Below the pieces are notes generated by a model that saw nothing but the letters and a program-made list of their open reading frames with translations, ran no database searches and was not told where the DNA came from. A program made the translations under genes and the position numbers. A stretch of DNA of 64,000 nt from NCBI GenBank assembly GCA_043811005.1, contig JBDRNO010000218.1:1-64000 (forward strand), given 5' to 3'. Positions 16,681-25,202 of the stretch are shown here, one piece after another. The stretch's first letter is position 1; the number at the start of each line of letters is the position of its first letter. The DNA comes from JBDRNO01 sp043811005 (GTDB lineage Bacteria; Bacteroidota; Bacteroidia; NORP154).

Positions 16681-18063
16681 TTATATGATCAGGGAAGTTT
16701 TTCCTCTTTTAATAAATTGCCCACATCCTTTGCCGATCTTAACTTCTCCATCATCTATAGCAACCTTTCCCCTTAACAAAACTGTCTTGCATTTGCCTGT
16801 CACTTCCCACCCTTCATAGCCAGAGTAATCACAGTTCATGTGGTGTGTATCAACAGAAAGGGTGTGCTTTTCTTCAGGATCAAATATAATTAAATCAGCA
16901 TCAGAGCCAATAGCTATACTTCCTTTTTTGGGGGATAAACCAAATATTTTAGCTGCGTTTGTTGATGTAACCTCCACAAATTTGTTCAAACTGATCCTGC
17001 CCTTTTCAACTCCTTCCGAATATATAAGTTCCATCCTGTGTTCAATACCCGGCATACCATTAGGTATCTTTGAAAAGTCATCCTTACCCATTTTCTTCTG
17101 CTCAAAAGTAAATGGTGCATGGTCGGTACCTATAACCTGTACAAGCCCCTGGTTCAATCCAGCCCATAATGTTTCCCGGTCTTTCTTTTCCCGCAGTGGG
17201 GGGCTCATCACCCATTTGGCACCATCAAAATCTTTCTCATAAAGGGAAGCATCGAGTAGGAGATACTGAGGGCAAGTTTCCACAAATACCTTTTGATTCC
17301 TCAATGTTGCATTGCGCACTGCATTCAGCGCACCTTCGCAGGTAAGGTGAACGATATATGCAGATACTCCGGTGTGGTTAGCCATGTCAATAAAGCGCCT
17401 GGATGCTTCGGCTTCGGTTATCTCGGGCTGGGACAGGTAATGGTATAACGGAGACAGTTTCCCTTCGGCTCTATGTTTTGCAACAAGATTATCTATTATA
17501 TCCCCGTTAGTTGCATGAACCTGAACAAGACCACCGAGCTCCTTCATCTGCTTCATCAGGGCTACCATCTGCCCGTCATCTATCATTAAAGCGCCCTTAT
17601 ATGCCATAAAGGTTTTAAAGGATGTTATTCCTTCCTTCTCAATAATATCTACCAACTCCATGCTTATCTTTTCGTTATAATCAGTAATGGCAATGTGGAA
17701 TGAATAATCACCAAAGGTGTTTCCTTCTGACCTCCCACGCCATTCTTCAAGGGCTGAGGAAAGCGACTTTCCCTGCGTTTGTATTACATAGTCAATTACA
17801 GTCGTTGTTCCACCATGCAGGGCAGCACGGGTGCCGGTCTCATAGTTATCGCTTGTGAATGTTCCCATGAAAGGCATGTCAAGGTGAACGTGAGGGTCAA
17901 TACCGCCCGGAAATACTAATTTGTCTGAGGCATCAATGGTTTGGTCTGCTTCAATATTCAAACCCTTTCCAATAGTAGAAATTGTTTCTCCTTCAATGAA
18001 GATATCGGCAATATAATCATCAGATGCTGTGATGATCCTGCCGTTTTTGATCAGTATACTCAT
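16681..18063 (-). CDS. hydA: Dihydropyrimidinase
   Basis: The enzyme opens dihydrouracil or dihydrothymine to the N-carbamoyl amino acid, the second step of the pathway. The 460-residue amidohydrolase has the binuclear zinc site: H58 and H60 (DPHVH), the lysine expected to be carbamylated at K150 (TSFKTFMAYKG), H183 (QVHATNG), H239 (YIVHLTC) and D314 (GTDHAPF). The nearby Y155 matches the substrate-binding tyrosine of the family. Hydantoinase or allantoinase are alternatives on sequence alone. The neighbouring ureidopropionase and the preT/preA pair decide for dihydropyrimidinase. It appears to be the first gene of the catabolic run, with a divergent T9SS protein gene upstream. Confidence 0.93.
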   Translation of the reverse strand: MSILIKNGRIITASDDYIADIFIEGETISTIGKGLNIEADQTIDASDKLVFPGGIDPHVHLDMPFMGTFTSDNYETGTRAALHGGTTTVIDYVIQTQGKSLSSALEEWRGRSEGNTFGDYSFHIAITDYNEKISMELVDIIEKEGITSFKTFMAYKGALMIDDGQMVALMKQMKELGGLVQVHATNGDIIDNLVAKHRAEGKLSPLYHYLSQPEITEAEASRRFIDMANHTGVSAYIVHLTCEGALNAVRNATLRNQKVFVETCPQYLLLDASLYEKDFDGAKWVMSPPLREKKDRETLWAGLNQGLVQVIGTDHAPFTFEQKKMGKDDFSKIPNGMPGIEHRMELIYSEGVEKGRISLNKFVEVTSTNAAKIFGLSPKKGSIAIGSDADLIIFDPEEKHTLSVDTHHMNCDYSGYEGWEVTGKCKTVLLRGKVAIDDGEVKIGKGCGQFIKRGKTSLII

Positions 18064-18096
18064 GTTGCTATTTTTTGAGACTGTGTTTATTTAATT

Positions 18097-18104
18097 ATAA
18101 TTTT
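18097..18104 (+). promoter_or_regulatory. Possible Bacteroidota -7 box
   Basis: TAATTTTG fits the TAnnTTTG consensus of the phylum and lies about 48 bases before the start of the FG-GAP protein gene. A T-rich TTTTTTG stretch about 25 bases upstream could serve as the -33 element. Judged by pattern only. Confidence 0.4.
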
Positions 18105-18151
18105 GTACGAAAATAAAAAAAAGGAGCTTATAAATTTACATAATATTTACA

Positions 18152-20158
18152 ATGAATAAAGTAAGTTATTTATATCCACACAAGCTGGAGCAATTAAGAA
18201 AGTTCTCCTCCCGGCTTAACAGAATGATGAATAATGGTTCTTTTTACCGTTTGTCATCACACAGACGTTATGTGCTCATTCAAAGGATCAAAAGGTTATA
18301 TCGTCAATTGCAGAACTATATTCCTGAATTTAGATTAAAACACATACTTGGATCTGCAGCTCTTTTGCTTATAATGAATACAAAAATATCCAGCGCTCAA
18401 ACATTTGGGCCTCCTCAAATAAACCCTTTTGGATTAACCAACACCAATAATTCATTCCCAACTTTTGTTGATATTGATAGCGATGGCGACTATGATGCTT
18501 TTGTAGGTGAGTACTATGGCTTGATAAAATACTTTAAGAATAATGGTAACAATACTAATCCATCATTTGCCGCACCTCAAACCAATCCATTTGGATTAGC
18601 TAGTGCTTTTTATCTTGCTGCTCCATCTTTTGCTGATATTGACGATGATGGAGACCTTGATGCTTTTATTGGAGAAGGATATGGTGCAATAAGATATTTT
18701 GAGAATACAGGTAATAATACTGCCCCGGCTTTCGCTTCACCTCAAGTCAATCCTTTCGGATTGACAAATACCGACTACTATGCTTTCCCAACACATACAG
18801 ACATTGACAGTGATGGAGACTACGATATTTTTGTCGGGGAATACTACGGTGCTATTAAATATTTTGAAAACACGGGTTCCAGTACCTCACCAGCATTTGC
18901 ATCACAACAGACAAATCCTTTTGGATTAACAAATGTCGCAGGATATATTTCAACGCCATCTTTCGTTGATATTGACTGTGACGGTGACTTTGATGCTTTC
19001 ATAGGCGGAGAGGATTATGGCAGCATTACTTATTTTGAAAATACCGGATCAAACACTGCTCCTTCATTTGCTCCAGCTACATCCAATCCCTTTGGTATAA
19101 AAAGCACTGGTGGTTTTGCTGCCCCAAGTTTCGCAGATATTGACGGTGACGGGGATTTTGACCTTTTTATTGGGAATTACAACGGTTCCATTATTTATTA
19201 TGAGAACACAACAACACCTGATTGTCCCTCACCTATCAGTCTGTCAGCAGACAATATCTCCTTAAACACAGCAGATCTATCATGGGCATCTACTAATCCC
19301 GGCACTGCCTATACACTTGAATATGGACCTTCAGGATTTACACCCGGATCAGGAATCACGTTAGCTGGAACATCTGCTACCGGTGTTAATTCACAAAGCA
19401 TATCCGGCTTGAATGCCACAACTCTATATGAATTCTACATTCAGGAAGACTGCGGTTCAGGCAATTACAGTGATAATGTTGGTCCGCTTTTATTCGCAAC
19501 ATCACCTGCAAATGACAATTGTATTGGTGCAATACCTGTTAATTGCGGAGATATATTCTATGGATCAACCGTTAGTGCCACTACCGATACTCCAGATAGC
19601 TGTGGCACAACCAATGGTACAGGTGGCGGGGTATGGTTTTCTTTTACGGGAACAGGCGATACTATTAATGCTTCCCTATGCAATAGCAATTACGATACGA
19701 AAATAAGGGTGTATACCGGTACATGCGGTTCATTAGTATGTATAACAGGCATTGACGATACCTGCGGGCTTCAATCAGAAGTTGAATGGCTCTCCCTTAT
19801 GGATACTACATATTACATTCTCGTACATGGATATGGCGATGAAGAAGGATTCTTTACCTTAAATATGTGTAATGCCATTAGTTCTATTAATGAAAGTATC
19901 CCGGAATTAAATTTTAATATTTATCCCAACCCTGTTAGTCAAAACTTTAATATTGAAATAAGAGGAAAAAGGAATTTGAATAGTTCAACGTTAGAAATAT
20001 ATAATACCATCGGTCAGATAATGCTTAGGGAAAAACTCAGGGGTTGGTCTAACAAATATCATAAGGAAATTAGCACGGATGGTTTTACCAAGGGGATTTA
20101 CTTCGTAAGATTAATATCAGAAGATTATATTGTTGTCCGCAAGTTGATAATTCAGTAA
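18152..20158 (+). CDS. Secreted FG-GAP/VCBS repeat protein with T9SS type A sorting domain
   Basis: The 668-residue protein is probably a surface or secreted binding protein. About 60 basic, arginine-rich residues precede the hydrophobic export segment (HILGSAALLLIMNTKISSAQ), an unusually long N-region for a signal peptide. Five beta-propeller-type repeats follow (about 85-360), each with a calcium-like loop such as DIDSDGDYDAF. Next come a fibronectin III-like stretch (CPSPISLSADNIS), a cysteine-bearing domain starting NDNCIGAIPV, and a terminal sorting domain (NIYPNPVSQNF to VVRKLIIQ). It is transcribed divergently from the catabolic genes and has no evident metabolic link to them. An earlier start is not visible; a later start at the methionine inside the hydrophobic segment would lose the signal. 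Confidence 0.82.
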   Translation: MNKVSYLYPHKLEQLRKFSSRLNRMMNNGSFYRLSSHRRYVLIQRIKRLYRQLQNYIPEFRLKHILGSAALLLIMNTKISSAQTFGPPQINPFGLTNTNNSFPTFVDIDSDGDYDAFVGEYYGLIKYFKNNGNNTNPSFAAPQTNPFGLASAFYLAAPSFADIDDDGDLDAFIGEGYGAIRYFENTGNNTAPAFASPQVNPFGLTNTDYYAFPTHTDIDSDGDYDIFVGEYYGAIKYFENTGSSTSPAFASQQTNPFGLTNVAGYISTPSFVDIDCDGDFDAFIGGEDYGSITYFENTGSNTAPSFAPATSNPFGIKSTGGFAAPSFADIDGDGDFDLFIGNYNGSIIYYENTTTPDCPSPISLSADNISLNTADLSWASTNPGTAYTLEYGPSGFTPGSGITLAGTSATGVNSQSISGLNATTLYEFYIQEDCGSGNYSDNVGPLLFATSPANDNCIGAIPVNCGDIFYGSTVSATTDTPDSCGTTNGTGGGVWFSFTGTGDTINASLCNSNYDTKIRVYTGTCGSLVCITGIDDTCGLQSEVEWLSLMDTTYYILVHGYGDEEGFFTLNMCNAISSINESIPELNFNIYPNPVSQNFNIEIRGKRNLNSSTLEIYNTIGQIMLREKLRGWSNKYHKEISTDGFTKGIYFVRLISEDYIVVRKLIIQ

Positions 20159-20229
20159 CAAATAGAAGGATTTTAAAACAGCGGGTAAGTATTATGTAAT
20201 ATTATGTCAACTCTATCAACTTATTGATT

Positions 20230-21057
20230 TTATATAAACTCTCTTAATACCTTTAAATTAACCTCATCCATATTTTTTTCCTTAGGAGTTTCCAATACCT
20301 TGGGGATATCAGGGAATTGTTTCATGATTTGCTTGAAAGGTTCAATGCCTATTTTGCCTTTGCCAATATGTTCGTGCCTGTCCACCCTGCTGCCCAAATC
20401 AGCTTTTGAGTCATTTAAGTGAATCACTTTAAGATTTTGCAATCCTATGATCTTATCCCATTTCTCCATAGTATCCTCAAATCCTCCTTTAGTCCTGATA
20501 TCATAACCCGCGGCAAAAGCGTGGCAGGTATCAAAACAGGCGCCAATCCTTTCAGAGCTTACCATGTCCATGATCTCCCTTAAATGTTCAAATGTTCTGC
20601 CAATACTTGATCCCTGTCCAGCCATATTTTCCAACAATATCATAACATTGGAATAATTCGTTTCATCAATAATTTCCTTCAGCGCTTCAGCAATGTTTTT
20701 AATACCTTCATGCTCACTCAACTCTTTTGGAAAGCCCGGATGTAATATGGTGAACTTTAATCCCAGGTCGTGGCATCTCTGCACCTCCCCTACCATCGCC
20801 CTGATGGCATTAACTTTTTTAACCTTATCGGGATTGGCTAAGTTTACCAGGTAAGAAGCATGAGAAAAGGCAATTTTGATATTTGCTTTATTAAAGCCGG
20901 TCTTGAATTTGTCCTGCTCTTCTTTCGTGAACTGCTTTTCTTTCCACTGCCGTTGGTTCTTGGTGAATATTTGAAAAGCATCAATTCCCAATGATGCAGC
21001 TTCCTCACAGGCATTATGAACGCCTCCGCTTATTGAACAATGAACACCAAGTAGCAT
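20230..21057 (-). CDS. nfo: Endonuclease IV (AP endonuclease)
   Basis: The product cuts DNA at abasic sites during base excision repair in the cytoplasm. The 275-residue TIM-barrel protein has the metal-binding signatures of the Nfo/AP2 family: GVHCSISGG at the start, FSHASYLVNLANP, FTILHPG, ILLENMAGQG, ACFDTCHAFAAGYD and KVIHLNDSKADLGSRVDRHEHIGKG (read in two parts), all with conserved His, Glu and Asp ligands. It lies 28 bases downstream of the aminotransferase on the same strand and may be cotranscribed with it, though there is no functional link. Confidence 0.96.
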   Translation of the reverse strand: MLLGVHCSISGGVHNACEEAASLGIDAFQIFTKNQRQWKEKQFTKEEQDKFKTGFNKANIKIAFSHASYLVNLANPDKVKKVNAIRAMVGEVQRCHDLGLKFTILHPGFPKELSEHEGIKNIAEALKEIIDETNYSNVMILLENMAGQGSSIGRTFEHLREIMDMVSSERIGACFDTCHAFAAGYDIRTKGGFEDTMEKWDKIIGLQNLKVIHLNDSKADLGSRVDRHEHIGKGKIGIEPFKQIMKQFPDIPKVLETPKEKNMDEVNLKVLREFI

Positions 21058-21085
21058 TTAATTTATACCTTTTTTATTAATAATT

Positions 21086-22438
21086 TTATACACAATACCC
21101 ATCAGCTATATCAATTGCCCGTGAGATAATTTCAAGACCTTCATCAATCTGCTCTTTAGTTATGCAGAGTGGTGGTGCAATGAATATCCAGTTCCACCGC
21201 ACGAATGTAAACATGCCTGATTCACGGATAAGGGCAGCCATTTTGTTAGTTACTTCCATTTCATTGGGTTTGGCATTCCAGGGTGTTATGGGTTCTTTTG
21301 TTTCGCGATTTTTTACCAGTTCAATACAGCCAAATAAGCCGGTGTTTCGAAAATCACCAATAGAGGGGTGTTTTGTCTTCATTACCTCTACACGTTTCTC
21401 AAGATATTTTCCCATGTTTGCAGCATTTTCTATAAGGTTTTCTTCCTCATAAACTTCAATTGTTGCCAAAGCAGCAGCACATGACACAGCATGGGCGGAA
21501 TATGTCAGTCCTAAAGGCAGGGATTTGTCATTAAAATAATTGGCAATTTCTTCTTTTACTATCATTGCACCTAATGGAATATAACCTGAGGTCAAACCCT
21601 TTGCCATGCACATAATATCCGGCTCCACTCCATGATGGTCAATACCAAACCATTTGCCTGTTCTGCCAAATCCGCTCATTACTTCGTCATCAATGATCAG
21701 GATACCGTATTTATCGGCAATGGCTTTTATCATTTTCCAGTAGCCGGGAGGGTATTTTATACAGCCGGACGAGCCGGATTCACCTTCCAGCAGTATGGCA
21801 GCAACACTGTCGGGGTTCTCAAACCGTATCACCCGCTCAACATGTTCCGCTGCTTTCCGTGCGCACTCTTCAAGGGTTTTACTGCCCCATGGACAGCGGT
21901 AGAAATAGGGATTTTCAATATGAACAATATTAGGCATCTGTTGGCTGTCAACAGGGTGTTTCCTGGGATCGCCACCTGCAGATATCGCTCCGTAAGTTGC
22001 TCCGTGATATGAACGGTATTGAGCAATGATCTTATGCCTTCCAGTGAATAATCGTGCCAGCTTGATCGCATTTTCGATGGCTTCAGCTCCTCCAAGTGTA
22101 TAAAATGTCTTTTTTAATCCACCAGGGGTGATCTCTGCAAGTTTTTTTCCTAATTCACCTCTTACTTTTGTGATCATTCCCGGATAAACATAGCTCACTT
22201 CTTCCATTTGCTTCATAACAGCTTGCCGCACTTTAGGATGTCCATGACCTATGTTCACATTCATCAACTGTGATGAAAAATCGAGATAACGCTTGCCGTC
22301 CCTGTCATAAACATAAACGCCCCCGGCTCTTTCTATATTTATGGGATCCAACCCACTCTGCTTGGACCAGGAGAAAAGTGTGTAATTAAGGTTATTTTGC
22401 AGTATCTGGTCTTTTTCTGAGATCGTTTTTATTTGCAT
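21086..22438 (-). CDS. Class III aminotransferase, probably beta-alanine transaminase
   Basis: This PLP enzyme of 450 residues has the class III pattern: FYTLGGAEAIENAIKLAR, YRSYHGATYGAISAGGDPRK (in two motifs), ILLEGESGSSG, IIDDEVMSGFGRTGKWF and the PLP lysine near 278 in CMAKGLTSGYIPLGA. In this neighbourhood the likely job is transfer of the amino group of beta-alanine (or 3-aminoisobutyrate from thymine) to give malonate semialdehyde, which the adjacent dehydrogenase would convert to acetyl-CoA. Sequence alone leaves other omega-aminotransferase substrates possible. Between it and the dehydrogenase gene lie a small RHH gene and a cluster of palindromic repeats. Confidence 0.85.
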   Translation of the reverse strand: MQIKTISEKDQILQNNLNYTLFSWSKQSGLDPINIERAGGVYVYDRDGKRYLDFSSQLMNVNIGHGHPKVRQAVMKQMEEVSYVYPGMITKVRGELGKKLAEITPGGLKKTFYTLGGAEAIENAIKLARLFTGRHKIIAQYRSYHGATYGAISAGGDPRKHPVDSQQMPNIVHIENPYFYRCPWGSKTLEECARKAAEHVERVIRFENPDSVAAILLEGESGSSGCIKYPPGYWKMIKAIADKYGILIIDDEVMSGFGRTGKWFGIDHHGVEPDIMCMAKGLTSGYIPLGAMIVKEEIANYFNDKSLPLGLTYSAHAVSCAAALATIEVYEEENLIENAANMGKYLEKRVEVMKTKHPSIGDFRNTGLFGCIELVKNRETKEPITPWNAKPNEMEVTNKMAALIRESGMFTFVRWNWIFIAPPLCITKEQIDEGLEIISRAIDIADGYCV

Positions 22439-22520
22439 ATTATGAATGTTTTATTTGTTTATTTTCACTATTGTCCTAATAAATTTAAAAATTCAGATAA
22501 GGTCATCTATAAATATCATG

Positions 22521-22556
22521 AGATTCCTCTCCGCCAGCCGGCGGATCGGAATGACA
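22521..22556. repeat. Dispersed repeat with AGATTCCTC and GGAATGACA arms
   Basis: AGATTCCTC, then the palindrome TCCGCCAGCCGGCGGA (22530-22545), then TCGGAATGACA. The same composite, in the same orientation, occurs at 33.65-33.69 kb just before the transposase gene. The oppositely oriented words TGTCATTCC and GAGGAATCT are at 22.63-22.69 kb. Confidence 0.75.
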
Positions 22557-22581
22557 GTCTTATTTAGAGTAAGGGGTGGGG

Positions 22582-22608
22582 GTAAGGGCGCGCTTTGCGC
22601 GCCCTTAC
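22582..22608. repeat. Perfect GC-rich hairpin at the end of the RHH gene
   Basis: Arms GTAAGGGCGCGC and GCGCGCCCTTAC pair perfectly (12 base pairs) around TTT. The TAA stop of the RHH gene lies inside the right arm. There is no T tract on either side, so a terminator of the usual kind is unlikely. Confidence 0.8.
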
Positions 22609-22943
22609 TCCCACTTTCCCAACATAACATAGTTGTCATTCCGAACGTAGCGAGGTCCCTCGTTCCTTGGGATAAACTCCGTGAGGAATCTGTTATAATA
22701 AAATCTTATTTCATTTTTAAAATATTCTTCCAAACCTTCTTCAGCTAAATTGGTCACTTCTTGATTTTTTCTTGCCCGTTTAAAGGAACGAACATATTTC
22801 AATCTTTTTAACTTTTCAAGAAATCTTTTTAATGCAGTTTCCAATATTTGGTTTTTATTCTTATTTGATTTTTTTGCATAATAATCCAGTTCATTCAATA
22901 ATTCTTTTGACAACGTACTGGTAAAAACTGTAGAATTTTTCAT
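22605..22943 (-). CDS. Ribbon-helix-helix antitoxin-like protein with repeat-derived C terminus
   Basis: The 112-residue ORF begins like a CopG/RHH antitoxin: TVFTSTLSKELLNELDYYAKK, then KNQILETALKRFLEKLK, a DNA-binding ribbon and two helices. It keeps a typical end-of-family motif, LAEEGLEEYFKN, at about 67-78. The following 34 residues (FLTEFIPRNEGPRYVRNDN among them) are encoded by the dispersed TGTCATTCC/GAGGAATCT repeat, and the stop lies in a GC hairpin. The original stop and probably a downstream toxin gene seem to have been replaced by repeats, because no toxin-like ORF follows. It is either an orphan antitoxin or a decaying gene. It sits between mmsA and the aminotransferase gene on the same strand. 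Confidence 0.6.
   Translation of the reverse strand: MKNSTVFTSTLSKELLNELDYYAKKSNKNKNQILETALKRFLEKLKRLKYVRSFKRARKNQEVTNLAEEGLEEYFKNEIRFYYNRFLTEFIPRNEGPRYVRNDNYVMLGKWE
22634..22691. repeat. Dispersed repeat, inverted copy (TGTCATTCC to GAGGAATCT)
   Basis: TGTCATTCCGAACG at one end and GTGAGGAATCT at the other. Its end words are the reverse complements of those at 22521-22556, so the two copies bracket the GC hairpin head to head. It is translated as the tail of the RHH protein. Confidence 0.7.
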
Positions 22944-22965
22944 AGATATATTTATAAAATTAACC

Positions 22966-24435
22966 TCAGCTCATCCATCCAGTTTTAGCTTCCGGGTTCC
23001 ACTTGGTGGTTGTCTTTTTGAGCTTTGTCCAGAATTCTATTGAGCTTTTACCCGTGATGTCACAAACGCCAAACTTGCTATCGTTCCAACCGCCAAATGA
23101 GAACGGTTCACGAGGAACGGGAACGCCAATATTCACTCCGATCATTCCTGCGCTTGCCCTCTCCTTAACTTCTCTTGCTAAGCCACCGCTTTGTGTATAT
23201 ACTACGGCTGCATTTCCATAGTTTGAGCTGTTCTCAATCTCAATTGCCTCATCCATATCTTTGACACGAATAATAATAATAACAGGACCGAACACTTCCT
23301 CTTTGGCTATTGCCATACCAGGTGTTACCTGATCAATGAGAGTTGGTCCAAGATAAAATCCACCTTCTTTGCCTTTAACAACAGCATTTCTGCCATCAAC
23401 CAAAACCTTAGCGCCTGCTTGTTCGGCTTCAGCAATACTCCTTTCAATTCGCTCTTTGGCTTGTTTGGAAATAATAGCTCCCATATTATCACCCGGTATA
23501 ATTTTTTTTGCTTCTACACACATTCTATCCACGATATGGTCAACATCTCCAACACCAACCATAACAGCAGCAGCCATACACCTTTGTCCTGCACAGCCAG
23601 ACATGGAAGCTACCACATCAGAAGCTGTCATTTCAAGATGTGCATCTGGTAATACAATCAGGTGATTCTTAGCCCCTCCCAAGGCAACACATCTCTTCAG
23701 GTTTGAAGTTGCCCTCTTGTAAACAATCTTAGCAACCTTTGTTGAGCCCACAAAAGAAACCGCTTCAATACCCGGATGGTCACATATCGCTTCAACGATC
23801 TCTTTATCACCATTCACAACATTAAAAACACCATCAGGCAGACCTGCTTCTTTAAGCATTTGTGCTATTCTTATAGAGCTGATTGGGACTTGTTCGGATG
23901 GTTTCAATATCATACAATTTCCCAAAGCTATTATATTGGGTATAGTCCAGTGAGGGACCATGTGTGGAAAATTGAAAGGACTGATAGAAGCTACAACACC
24001 CAATGGCTTTTGATCCACCCTGCATTCAACCCCCTTGCTGACTTCCATAACCTCACCTGCCACAAATTGCGGTAATGAACAGGCAAATTCAGTCAATTCT
24101 ACACTTTTTCCCACCTCTGCTGTGGCTTCGCCCATGGTTTTTCCGTTCTCTTCGTGTACTATTGCAGCTAATTCTTTCATGTGCTTTTCCACTAAGGTTT
24201 TATAACGGTAAAACACCTGTACCCTTTCTTTGATAGGCATGCCTGACCATCCCGGGAAAACCGCCCATGCAGCTTTTACCGCTTCATCCAGGTCTTCGGC
24301 TTTTGATAAAGGAACGGTTGAAATGATCTCACCATCAATAGGGCTGATAACGTCTAAAAGCTCATAACTTTTTGAAATAAATTTACCTCCGATGTAATTT
24401 TGCACCCCTGGGTATTTTATAGTTGATATTTCCAT
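22966..24435 (-). CDS. mmsA: CoA-acylating malonate/methylmalonate-semialdehyde dehydrogenase
   Basis: The 489-residue aldehyde dehydrogenase of the MmsA type would convert malonate semialdehyde (from beta-alanine) to acetyl-CoA, or methylmalonate semialdehyde (from thymine or valine) to propionyl-CoA, with NAD+. It has the start motif NYIGGKFISKS, SPFNFPHMVPHW, FVGSTKVAK and the active-site cysteine in CAGQRCMAAAV near 285. Lack of the usual general-base glutamate motif is expected for this CoA-dependent class. With the aminotransferase it closes the pyrimidine breakdown route. Valine breakdown is an alternative use, but no other valine genes are in view. Confidence 0.92.
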   Translation of the reverse strand: MEISTIKYPGVQNYIGGKFISKSYELLDVISPIDGEIISTVPLSKAEDLDEAVKAAWAVFPGWSGMPIKERVQVFYRYKTLVEKHMKELAAIVHEENGKTMGEATAEVGKSVELTEFACSLPQFVAGEVMEVSKGVECRVDQKPLGVVASISPFNFPHMVPHWTIPNIIALGNCMILKPSEQVPISSIRIAQMLKEAGLPDGVFNVVNGDKEIVEAICDHPGIEAVSFVGSTKVAKIVYKRATSNLKRCVALGGAKNHLIVLPDAHLEMTASDVVASMSGCAGQRCMAAAVMVGVGDVDHIVDRMCVEAKKIIPGDNMGAIISKQAKERIERSIAEAEQAGAKVLVDGRNAVVKGKEGGFYLGPTLIDQVTPGMAIAKEEVFGPVIIIIRVKDMDEAIEIENSSNYGNAAVVYTQSGGLAREVKERASAGMIGVNIGVPVPREPFSFGGWNDSKFGVCDITGKSSIEFWTKLKKTTTKWNPEAKTGWMS

Positions 24436-24518
24436 AACTTAAATATTAAAATGATTTGATTTGAATTTGATTTTATAACAAACATAAAATTTGAGATAAA
24501 ATTAAAAATAAAATTTAT

Positions 24519-24526
24519 AATTTTGC
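24519..24526 (+). promoter_or_regulatory. Possible Bacteroidota -7 box for the DUF433 pair
   Basis: TAATTTTG, about 34 bases before the DUF433 start, fits TAnnTTTG. AATTTGAG about 24 bases further upstream could supply the TTTG of a -33 element. Pattern match only. Confidence 0.4.
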
Positions 24527-24559
24527 TTAATTATAAATTCTCTTAAGAAAATAAAACAT

Positions 24560-24778
24560 ATGGAAAGAATTACTATTAATCCGGAAATTTGTCACGGAAA
24601 ACCTTGCATAAGAGGGATGAGATGGCCAGTTGAGGTTGTTTTAGATATGCTTTGTTCTGAAATGACAATAAACGAAATATTAAAAGACCATCCTGAACTT
24701 GAAAAAGAAGATATAATTGCAAGTTTGAATTATGCAAAATTATTAGTTTCAGGTAATGCGATTAAGAACGTTGCATAA
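24560..24778 (+). CDS. DUF433 family antitoxin
   Basis: The 72-residue protein shows the whole DUF433 signature: ITINPEICHGKPCIRGMRWPVEVVLDML followed by a small helical part (EILKDHPELEKEDIIASLNYA), which is read here in pieces of a winged helix. Members bind DNA and pair with PIN-like DUF5615 proteins as toxin-antitoxin modules. Its stop codon overlaps the start of the partner gene (TAATG), so the two are translationally coupled. Confidence 0.92.
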   Translation: MERITINPEICHGKPCIRGMRWPVEVVLDMLCSEMTINEILKDHPELEKEDIIASLNYAKLLVSGNAIKNVA

Positions 24779-25134
24779 TGAAAATACTGTGCGATGTACA
24801 TATTTCTTACAAAATTGTTGATTTTTTTAACAATAAAGGGATTGAAGCCGTTCATGTAAATAATATTCTTGATAAATGGCATACAACAGATCAGGACATT
24901 TGTAAATATGCCAATGAAAATAATTATGTTGTTGTCAGTAAAGATGTTGATTTTAGAAACAGTTATTTTTTACAAAAAACGCCTAAAAAATTAATTCGAG
25001 TTAACCTTGGTAATATTACAAACAGTGAACTGATTAAAATATTCAACAACAATTTAGCTCTTTTTGAAAAAATTTTTGATAAGGAAAGATTTTATATTGA
25101 GATTAATAAAGAAAATATATTTGTATCAAGTTAA
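24778..25134 (+). CDS. DUF5615 PIN-like toxin
   Basis: The 118-residue protein has the Mut7-C/PIN-like fold pattern of DUF5615: a start with an early acidic residue (KILCDVHISYKIVDFF), the variable middle AVHVNNILDKW, then NNYVVVSKDVDFRNSYF with the conserved Asp pair of a likely nuclease site. Overlap with the DUF433 gene by one base supports a toxin-antitoxin operon. Usual family members start with LDANLP-type motifs; here the equivalent is LCDVHIS, a mild divergence at a position thought to bind metal. Confidence 0.88.
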   Translation: MKILCDVHISYKIVDFFNNKGIEAVHVNNILDKWHTTDQDICKYANENNYVVVSKDVDFRNSYFLQKTPKKLIRVNLGNITNSELIKIFNNNLALFEKIFDKERFYIEINKENIFVSS

Positions 25135-25202
25135 TAATATTTGGTTAAGTTTTATATTCAATCATAATCTTCTATTCAAGGTTCCTCATATTTTTGTAGA
25201 AC

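Noticed and set aside
22582..22608. Rho-independent terminator
   Set aside because: The hairpin is strong, but no T run follows on either strand.
22446..22748. A 100-residue plus-strand ORF across the repeat cluster
   Set aside because: It is a translation of palindromic repeats and lies antisense to the RHH gene.
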